Origin: MTP4 sp052056915
GTDB taxonomy: Archaea > Halobacteriota > Methanosarcinia > Methanosarcinales > Methanosarcinaceae
NCBI RefSeq assembly: GCF_052056915.1
Contig: NZ_CP195119.1
Location: 1,860,001-1,924,000, forward strand
DNA: 64,000 bases
Direction: 5' to 3'
The notes beneath the pieces are model-generated. The model searched no databases and was not told the DNA's origin. It saw only the letters and a program-made list of their open reading frames with translations. Shown here in pieces: positions 58,023 to 64,000 of this stretch. Position 1 is the stretch's first letter, and every line of letters begins with the position of its first letter. The position numbers and the translations under genes were made by a program.

Positions 58023-60050
58023 TTATTCCACCGGAACCTTCCAGAAAGAACCGGAATAGACATTCAGGCTTTCTGCGGCAGACTCAAATTCCGGTCCGTT
58101 TCTCTCCCATTCCAGTTCCTCAAGCTGCCTGATCCTCAACTCCACGACGTCCATGGCATCTTCAAAGAGCTGCCTGTTGATTTCGATCCCAAAGTATTTA
58201 TTCAGTTTTTCTTCGGGAGTCATTGTGCTGCCTGCCGAAAGGTAGGCTATGTAGTTTTCATTGAAAGCTTCCTGATCTTCTTTGTACTGCTTGAAGAGGG
58301 AGAGAGTTATTGCTTTCGAGACTGCGTAGTTGAAGGTATAGTAGTTATTTGTCAGGTAGATGTGGTTGATGTAGGTCCACCCTGCAGAATCTTCGGCATA
58401 ATATTCGATGGAATCGCTCCTGTACTCTTTAGAGAGTCCGGTCCAGAGGGCATTGAGTTCCGCTCCGCTGGCATTCCCGTTTTCAGCGCATAATCTGTGT
58501 GCCTTGTATTCGAATTCCATGATCATGGACTGGAAACCAAAGTAGTTCTGGTATTCCCCTAAATGCTGGGAGAGCACTGCAACAGCGGTATCCCGGTCGG
58601 AATTTTCAACCACATAATCGACGAAAAGTTCTTCATTGAAAGTTGAAGGGACCTCCATTTCGTAGATAGGACAACTGCAGTAGAGGTAATCTACGGATTC
58701 GCCCATGAGGTAGAAATGGATCCCGTGCCCCAGTTCATGGGCAAGGGTCTTCTGGTCTGAGATCAAGCCGTTATAGTTCATGAAGATCAGGGCAGGAGCC
58801 TGGAGGGCGCAGAGCTCGTAGCAGTAGCCTCCGGGCTGTTTCCCGTCTTCGGGGGCAGGATACACGTCTACGAAATTGCCAGTCACCATCATTAAAAAGA
58901 TTTCATTGAAACGGGGATCCATCCTTGCATAGGACTTCTGGATGCCGCCTAGAGTGTCCGCATAAGCATACCCTTCTCCGGACTGGCAGCTTAACTGCAG
59001 CGCAAGGTCCCAGGGCTTCAGGGTTTCAAGCCCGAGCTTTGTTTTCCTGAAATCATTATAGCCTTCGAATACGTCCTTTCGCTCCTTGAAGACCATATTC
59101 ATCTCGTCAACCTGAGCTTCTGTGAGATAAAGGGCATAGAGGCAGGATTCATAAGAGTCCGAGTAATTAAGTTCCCTGGAAGAAAGGTCATCAAGCCGGA
59201 TTTTTTCGGAATAGAGAGCCGCCATTGAATCCGATTCGTCAATCAGGTGGTAAAACCACAGGTCATAACATGCTTTCCTGTTGCCCCTGTTAGGGTCCGT
59301 TGAAAGCAGGGTATAGAAGGACTGGGAGTTGAGTGTATATTCTTCCCCGTTCTCGAGGGTTATGTTTCCTGCCCTTGTGACATTATTCGTAATCTTCGAA
59401 AATGCCTCGGTCTGGAGTTTCATGCGCTGGTTTCCGATATCCGCAAGGTATGCCGCCTGGCCCTCATCCTTTGGCCTGTGCTCTGCAAACCTGATGTAAC
59501 TTGCCTCCAGATAGGGGCGGTACTCTTCAAGCCCGGGTTCCTCGGAAAAGAGCTGCTCCCATTCCCCCGTTGAGAGCGAAGTCAACTTTACAGTGGCAAA
59601 AGAGGTGGCTTTCCCATGTTCCGTAGCCAGGTCCTGGGCGTCTGCAAGGAGAGAAGCAAAAAACGGCTCATTCACGTTTTTGCTAAGCCCGGTATATCCG
59701 TAAATATACAGGATTTCAAAGGACTTGGAAAACTCCTTTTTGGTTTCAATGTAGTCCAGCAAAGCAGGCCCCGAAAGCTCCTCGAATTCCGGGCGGAAGG
59801 TTTCACTTATCTCCACCGATCTTTGTCTCAATTCCTCAAGCTCTTCCTGCGCAGCTTCCCTGCTGCTGAAGAGATATGATTCGTTCCATTCCGTAGTAAT
59901 TTCATCTGGATTTAACTCTTCAAATTCGTATCCCTCGACCACGCTTTCGGAAGCTTCCTCGCTGTCCCCAGGAGCACTGCACCCTGAAAAAAAAGCAAAC
60001 AATAAGAGCATTCCGAGAATTGCGAATCCCGCAACTATTTTCTTAGTCAT
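58023..60050 (-). CDS. M3-family (oligoendopeptidase F type) metallopeptidase lipoprotein
   Basis: A 675-residue zinc peptidase. The signal MTKKIVAGFAILGMLLLFAF with lipobox FSGC anchors it to the outer face of the membrane. The M3 core has the zinc motif TLAHELGHGIHFYLMGESVD (HExxH near residue 470) with the third ligand in EVPSTFNEELFVDYV. The helical lobes upstream (ETFRPEFEELSGPALLDYIE, NRGNRKACYDLWFYHLIDES) are as in PepF. Bacterial PepF is cytoplasmic, so export as a lipoprotein is notable: it would digest short peptides outside the cell. GAGG lies before ATG 60050; an upstream start at 60086 would hide the signal peptide. Confidence 0.9.
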   Translation of the reverse strand: MTKKIVAGFAILGMLLLFAFFSGCSAPGDSEEASESVVEGYEFEELNPDEITTEWNESYLFSSREAAQEELEELRQRSVEISETFRPEFEELSGPALLDYIETKKEFSKSFEILYIYGYTGLSKNVNEPFFASLLADAQDLATEHGKATSFATVKLTSLSTGEWEQLFSEEPGLEEYRPYLEASYIRFAEHRPKDEGQAAYLADIGNQRMKLQTEAFSKITNNVTRAGNITLENGEEYTLNSQSFYTLLSTDPNRGNRKACYDLWFYHLIDESDSMAALYSEKIRLDDLSSRELNYSDSYESCLYALYLTEAQVDEMNMVFKERKDVFEGYNDFRKTKLGLETLKPWDLALQLSCQSGEGYAYADTLGGIQKSYARMDPRFNEIFLMMVTGNFVDVYPAPEDGKQPGGYCYELCALQAPALIFMNYNGLISDQKTLAHELGHGIHFYLMGESVDYLYCSCPIYEMEVPSTFNEELFVDYVVENSDRDTAVAVLSQHLGEYQNYFGFQSMIMEFEYKAHRLCAENGNASGAELNALWTGLSKEYRSDSIEYYAEDSAGWTYINHIYLTNNYYTFNYAVSKAITLSLFKQYKEDQEAFNENYIAYLSAGSTMTPEEKLNKYFGIEINRQLFEDAMDVVELRIRQLEELEWERNGPEFESAAESLNVYSGSFWKVPVE

Positions 60051-60383
60051 AAAAATGCCGCCTCGATTTGCATGTAAATTTTGCATGTAAATGTATCAAT
60101 TCCCATTTTCGGCCAACATAAGTCAAAACTTTTAAAGAAATAATAAGAAAGATATGCAGTAATTTCCGGAACAGGTAAAAAACTACCGATTTTAAATGAA
60201 ACAGGATTTCAAAAGAGGAGTTGAGGTCCTGAAGCTAGAACTTAGCAATAGGTAAGAAAGGATCATCAGTAACACCCGAACTGTTTGAAGATTTGACCAG
60301 AAGAAATATATTAAATAAAATTAAAATGTGAGGAATTTAGAGCTTGAACATACACAGACAAAGATGATAAAAAGAGGAGAAAT
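60051..60383. other. Divergent promoter region
   Basis: 333 bases between the M3 peptidase and the first LolA-like gene. AATATATTAAATAAAATT at 60305-60322 is a probable TATA region for the rightward genes. No gene is seen. Confidence 0.5.
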
Positions 60384-61271
60384 ATGATCACAAGAAAGAC
60401 AGTTAAAACACTTATATTACTGCTCCTGCTAGTCCCGGCCCTTTTTGTATCAGGCTGCGAAGATAAGGGACTCGCCGCAGAAAAGGAACTCACTTTAGAA
60501 GAGATAGCAGCCCAGATGCAGCAGAAAGAGGACAATATCGATGATTATTCTTTTACCCTTAACCTGAATTTAGATTTCGAGGGGGAAACCCTGGAAAATG
60601 AATTTGAGGTTATGGCCAGGAAACCGGGCATGTACAGGATTCTTACAAAAAGATCGGGAAAAGAACCAGAGAAAGTAGAGGTCTCAAACGGGGAGTACAT
60701 GTGGACCTATTACCCCTGGAAAAACACCGCTATAGAAGTAAAACTGCCTGAAACTTCCGAACCTGAAGAAAAAGAATCTGCAGAGAAAGATTCCGGAGAA
60801 AACAGCGGAATCGGACTCATTGGAGGGCTCTTGAATGAAAACAGGACAACCCTTCTCGGGACAGAAGAAGTAGACGGCAGGCCTGCATACCTTCTGGGGA
60901 AAACCCCCGAAGAAAATGGGGAAGAAGAAGGAGAAGATAGAGAGGGAGATAGGGAAAGAAACGAGGGAGGAGAAGGAGAAGAAGAGGGAGCCCTTCCGGG
61001 ATATAGCGAGAAGTTCTGGATAGACAAAGAGACAGGGATGCTTCTCCGGTATGAGAATTATGACAGCAACGAAAACCTGACAATGGAATACGAAATAAGC
61101 AACCTGAAAATCAACACGGGGATCCAGGATTCAGAATTTGAATTTGAGCTCCCGGAAGGGGCAACCATGGAAACCAGAGAGTTCGGGAAACGCTATCCCC
61201 CTGAAAACCTGACAGCCCCTGACGGAGACAGGCAGATTGCCTCAAGCCTCATCATAGGACTTTGCTCCTGA
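60384..61271 (+). CDS. LolA-like lipoprotein, C-terminally truncated paralogue
   Basis: A 295-residue lipoprotein, the first of three tandem paralogues. Signal MITRKTVKTLILLLLLVPAL, lipobox VSGC. The LolA/LppX-like domain (IAAQMQQKEDNIDDYSFTLN, MARKPGMYRILTK, GEYMWTYYPWKNTAIEVKLP, FWIDKETGMLLRYENYDSNE, PDSEFEFE-type end) is present, with a long Glu/Gly-rich insert near residues 175-205. The DUF4367-like C-terminal domain of the other two is missing: the frame ends IASSLIIGLCS. Just after the stop, bases 61284-61298 still read GFNHS, as in GYAFNHSTV of the paralogues, so the domain was lost by deletion and frameshift. Confidence 0.8.
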   Translation: MITRKTVKTLILLLLLVPALFVSGCEDKGLAAEKELTLEEIAAQMQQKEDNIDDYSFTLNLNLDFEGETLENEFEVMARKPGMYRILTKRSGKEPEKVEVSNGEYMWTYYPWKNTAIEVKLPETSEPEEKESAEKDSGENSGIGLIGGLLNENRTTLLGTEEVDGRPAYLLGKTPEENGEEEGEDREGDRERNEGGEGEEEGALPGYSEKFWIDKETGMLLRYENYDSNENLTMEYEISNLKINTGIQDSEFEFELPEGATMETREFGKRYPPENLTAPDGDRQIASSLIIGLCS

Positions 61272-61308
61272 AGATAAGGGGTAGGATTCAACCACAGCGG
61301 GGAAAAAT

Positions 61309-62574
61309 ATGGAAAAAAACCCGAGAAATAAAGTAGTGAAGAAAATGACAAAGAAGAAAGCACTTACAACATTTACATTACTGCTCCTGCTGGCACTGGC
61401 TCTTCTCGTATCGGGTTGTGAGGAAAAAAACAACGCAGAAGAAAAGGAAGTGGAGATGCCGGATAAACGGGAATTTATCCCTGATTATGAAGAGGAATCA
61501 GGAGCAGAGAAAAGAGCAGAAGAAATTGTAACAAAAATGCGGGAAAAACATGCGGGTATAGAAGACTGTTCCTATACAGCACATATGAAATCTTCATTCC
61601 TTGAACAAAAAGAGGAAACATATGAAGTCCTGTGGAAAAAACCGGACCTTATGAAAAATACGATACGGATACCTGAGAAAAGCACTGAGTCGGTAATAGC
61701 TTCGGACGGGAAGTTCCAGTGGATATATAACTCCGAATCAAGTATCGTCCTGAAGACAGAGCTTTTTGAAGAACCGGACATGATCGACACTGAGATCTGC
61801 CCTCTCTTCTTTGGGGGAAACCTGAACGGGAACAATAGCAAGGTATTCCTGCTCGGGACAGAGAAAATCGAAGGGGAAGACGCGTATCTGCTTGAGTTTA
61901 TCCCTGAAGAAGAGTATGAACTGTACCTCCCAAGAACAAAAATCTGGATTGACAAAGAGACCTGGCTGCCCGTTAGATACGAACTGTACGATAACAGGGA
62001 AAGGATGGCGGTTGAAATTGAAATCCGGAATCTCAAAATAAATTCAGGTATCCCGGATTCCGAGTTTGAATTTGAGGTTCCCGAGGGCGCAGAGGTAAAA
62101 TTCCTGAGTCCGGAAGACTATAAAATTGACCTGGAGAAACTGGCACTCGAAGAAGCCGAGCAGCGAGCAGGGTTTGAAGTCCTTGCCCCGGCGTACCTGC
62201 CAGAAGGCTACGCATTCAATCACTCAACGGTTTTTAACAGCAGGGACAGGGCATATTTCACGGTGATCAACAGCGACCTTAGTACATTTGCGGCAATGCC
62301 CTGCTACAGAAGGGTTACTCTTGAATATATCGGAGAGAACGGCCGGATTAGAATCTCCGAAACCCTGTATGAAGAAGGCAAATCATACCGGCTTTTTGAA
62401 AAAGAAGGGGAAAACATTACGGTAAACGGCAGGGAAGGGGTGCTCTATCCAGTATTTGGAGGGAACATGAAAGAGCTGGAGTGGACAAACGGGGAGCTTG
62501 AAATAAGCATAATAGCCGCTCTTGATAAAGCTGAAATGCTGAAGATTGCGGAATCCGTCTCAGCGGAAGAATAA
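61309..62574 (+). CDS. LolA-like/DUF4367 lipoprotein
   Basis: A 421-residue lipoprotein, second of three paralogues. Signal region MTKKKALTTFTLLLLLALAL with lipobox VSGC (a start at 61345 instead of 61309 would give a normal signal length). The N-terminal LolA-like domain has KMREKHAGIEDCSYTAHMKS, WKKPDLMKNTIRI, GKFQWIYNSESSIVLKT and IWIDKETWLPVRYELYDNRE. The C-terminal DUF4367-like domain starts at LEEAEQRAGFEVLAPAYLPE, GYAFNHSTVFNSRDR and ends KAEMLKIAESVSAEE. These proteins may bind lipids or hydrophobic molecules at the cell surface; function in archaea is unknown. Spacing to the first gene is 37 bases. Confidence 0.85.
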   Translation: MEKNPRNKVVKKMTKKKALTTFTLLLLLALALLVSGCEEKNNAEEKEVEMPDKREFIPDYEEESGAEKRAEEIVTKMREKHAGIEDCSYTAHMKSSFLEQKEETYEVLWKKPDLMKNTIRIPEKSTESVIASDGKFQWIYNSESSIVLKTELFEEPDMIDTEICPLFFGGNLNGNNSKVFLLGTEKIEGEDAYLLEFIPEEEYELYLPRTKIWIDKETWLPVRYELYDNRERMAVEIEIRNLKINSGIPDSEFEFEVPEGAEVKFLSPEDYKIDLEKLALEEAEQRAGFEVLAPAYLPEGYAFNHSTVFNSRDRAYFTVINSDLSTFAAMPCYRRVTLEYIGENGRIRISETLYEEGKSYRLFEKEGENITVNGREGVLYPVFGGNMKELEWTNGELEISIIAALDKAEMLKIAESVSAEE

Positions 62575-62678
62575 CGGAAAAACCGGGAAAATAACCATGA
62601 AGATCCGGAAATAACCCGAAAAGAAAGATTGTAAAATTATATAAAAAGACACAATGTTTAGATGGAGGAATGAAAGGA

Positions 62679-63770
62679 ATGACAGCAAGAAAAGCCCTAG
62701 CCATACTGCTCCTGCTTGTATCTGCCCTCTTTGTATCGGGCTGTACAGGGGAACTCAGTGCGGAAGAGATCGCAGAACAGATGCAGGAAAAAGAAGCCAG
62801 TATCCAGGACTATTCGTATACGATGCACATAACTTCACACTTTGGGGAACAGACCCTGGAAAGCGAGGCCCGGTTATTGCAGAAGAAACCGGACATGATG
62901 AAAACCGTTACAATGGAACCTGAAGAAGAAGCAGGATCGATTGCGGTTTCTGACGGGGAGGTCATGTGGACCTATGACCCGAAGACAAATACGGTCATGA
63001 AAATGGAAATGCCGGATACTCCGGTTTTAGGGGAGATAGATTACACCGGAATCATTGCCGAGTTCCTGAACGAAACGGATGTCTCCCTGCTCGGCATGGA
63101 GGAAATCGACGGAAGGTCCGCATACCTGCTGGAGACCAGCCCGAAAGAGGAGGGGGAAGGGATCCAGTTTGTAGACGGGATGAAACTCTGGGTGGACAAA
63201 GAGACCTGGATGCCTCTCAGGTATGAGATGTATGACAGTGACGGGGGCCTGATGATAGAACTCGAGATCCATGACCTGGAAGTCAATCAGGGGATCCCGG
63301 ACTCAGAGTTTGTATTTGAGGTGCCGGAAGGAGCAACCGTAAAGACTGTGGATCTCGACTCTTTTGAACTTCCCGAAGAAATGACCCTCGAAGAAGCCAG
63401 AGAATCCGCAGGATTTGAAATCCTGGTTCCGGAATACCTGCCCGAAGGTTATGCCTTCAACCATTCAACGGTTTCCAACAACAGCTGGATAGCCCCTGAA
63501 GGGCAGGCCTTCGAGACCGTCTCCCTGACATACGAAAACGAAGAGGAAGATGCTATCTACCTTTCGGAAACCGTATACGAAGCCGAGGCCCCGGAAGCTC
63601 CGATCATGAATACTACCGAAGATGTTTCTATCAACGGGGCGAAAGGAAAGTACCTTGCCTTCGGGGACATGAAGATCCTGAGCTGGGAGATAGGGAATAT
63701 AGACCTGAGCCTTAGCGCTTCCCTGGAAAAAGACGAGTTGCTGAGAATTGCGGAGTCTATACAGAAGTGA
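62679..63770 (+). CDS. LolA-like/DUF4367 lipoprotein
   Basis: A 363-residue lipoprotein, third of three paralogues. Signal MTARKALAILLLLVSALFVS with lipobox VSGC. I took the second ATG (62679) because GGAGG (62663 region) is too close to the first at 62670. LolA-like domain: EIAEQMQEKEASIQDYSYTM, LLQKKPDMMKTVTMEPEEEA, GEVMWTYDPKTNTVMKMEMP, LWVDKETWMPLRYEMYDSDG. DUF4367-like domain: LEEARESAGFEILVPEYLPE, GYAFNHSTVSNNSWIAPEG, and the end KDELLRIAESIQK. A GC hairpin (63792-63813) follows the gene. Confidence 0.86.
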   Translation: MTARKALAILLLLVSALFVSGCTGELSAEEIAEQMQEKEASIQDYSYTMHITSHFGEQTLESEARLLQKKPDMMKTVTMEPEEEAGSIAVSDGEVMWTYDPKTNTVMKMEMPDTPVLGEIDYTGIIAEFLNETDVSLLGMEEIDGRSAYLLETSPKEEGEGIQFVDGMKLWVDKETWMPLRYEMYDSDGGLMIELEIHDLEVNQGIPDSEFVFEVPEGATVKTVDLDSFELPEEMTLEEARESAGFEILVPEYLPEGYAFNHSTVSNNSWIAPEGQAFETVSLTYENEEEDAIYLSETVYEAEAPEAPIMNTTEDVSINGAKGKYLAFGDMKILSWEIGNIDLSLSASLEKDELLRIAESIQK

Positions 63771-63791
63771 ACCAGAAAAAAGCCGGTCGTA

Positions 63792-63820
63792 CCCCTGACC
63801 GGCAAAAATTATAAAAAATA
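63792..63820 (+). terminator. Hairpin after the LolA-like gene cluster
   Basis: GCCGGTC-GTACCCCT-GACCGGC lies about 22 bases after the last LolA-like stop and is followed by aaaaatt rather than a T run. It may end or stabilise the mRNA. A similar core, ccggtcgt...gaccgg, is at 57804-57824. Confidence 0.5.
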
Positions 63821-64000
63821 CGAAGGAAACAACAACATAAACGAAACACAAAAGACTCTATAAAGACAAAGAACAAAAAGAAAGCAGGAAAGACCAAAGC
63901 CCTATCCTGCTTCTTTTTTGCGAGCTGCCCTGCCTGCTTATTGCGAGACGTGCTTTGCAGGGCTTCTCAACAAGGTTTATTTTGCGAGGTTGTAGTTCTG
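63821..64000. other. Right edge, no gene assigned
   Basis: The last 180 bases are A-rich, then contain three ttgcgag words (63917, 63942 and 63983 regions). On the minus strand the edge reads QNYNLAK and a stop in one frame, which could be the end of a leftward gene, but too little is visible to call it. Confidence 0.3.

Noticed and set aside
63942..64000. 3' end of a leftward gene at the right edge
   Set aside because: Only seven codons (QNYNLAK) before the edge are visible; not enough to support a gene.

Overview
The window is chromosomal DNA of a methanogenic archaeon of the Methanosarcinales, most likely Methanosarcina or a close relative. The grounds are soluble heterodisulfide reductase genes (hdrC-hdrB), an F420:NADP oxidoreductase, a cobalt-early (anaerobic) cobalamin methyltransferase operon, archaeal ribosomal proteins L11/L1/L10/L12, SecE and Spt5, a proteasome-activating nucleotidase, MBF1, many lipoproteins with a classical lipobox, NosD-like beta-helix surface proteins, and TATA-like promoters with GGAGG/GGTGA ribosome-binding sites.

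Layout. 1-2737: 3' part of a split archaeal glutamate synthase (FMN domain, GXGXG domain, FrhB-like F420/flavin subunit). 2905-13800: accessory island of secreted, lipid-anchored or membrane proteins, nearly all leftward, with one rightward membrane-anchored winged-helix regulator; four copies of a promoter-like element and a duplicated 3' scrap of the FrhB-like gene lie here. 14360-18100: M24 peptidase, DUF2284 protein and an atypical subtilase. 18504-21146: fno, hdrC, hdrB. 21253-23389: small Cys-rich DUF proteins separated by microsatellites. 23583-29101: a metal/Fe-S island of two MinD-ferredoxin ATPases, a cation-efflux protein fused to a NifX-like domain, two NifX-like proteins, DUF134 and an Mrp/NBP35 ATPase, followed by a thioredoxin lipoprotein and CcdA. 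32443-37003: leftward operon cbiT-cbiL-cbiF-cbiG(split)-cbiH-cbiC. 37748-40242: convergent Re-citrate-synthase-like and isocitrate-dehydrogenase-like genes. 40628-50682: TatD-like hydrolase, MBF1/PAN divergent pair, DUF99, ftsZ, secE-spt5, rpl11, rpl1-rpl10-rpl12. 50829-63770: SUMF1-like lipoprotein, a hicB remnant, radical SAM protein, archaeal ATPase, SAM hydrolase, QueG-like protein, ogt, M3 peptidase lipoprotein and three tandem LolA-like lipoproteins.

How the parts fit together. Citrate synthase plus isocitrate dehydrogenase would make 2-oxoglutarate, which the glutamate synthase aminates, possibly with F420H2 as reductant; Fno exchanges F420H2 and NADPH; HdrBC is part of the CoM-S-S-CoB reducing system; the cbi genes feed the corrinoid needed for methyl transfer. 

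Most unusual points: an ORP-like metal-cofactor island with a transporter/NifX fusion; a ~60 bp element repeated upstream of the envelope-protein genes; several intergenic tandem arrays with a 14 bp period, including 20 units in front of rpl11; three genes (cbiG N-part, ogt, an exported protein) whose best start is a near-cognate codon (ATA, ATT, CTG) after a strong Shine-Dalgarno; a subtilase with Glu in place of the catalytic His; and two gene-decay scars (FrhB-like 3' duplicate, LolA-like paralogue). No tRNA, rRNA, CRISPR array or intact insertion sequence was recognised. All calls come from reading the sequence; no database search was made.
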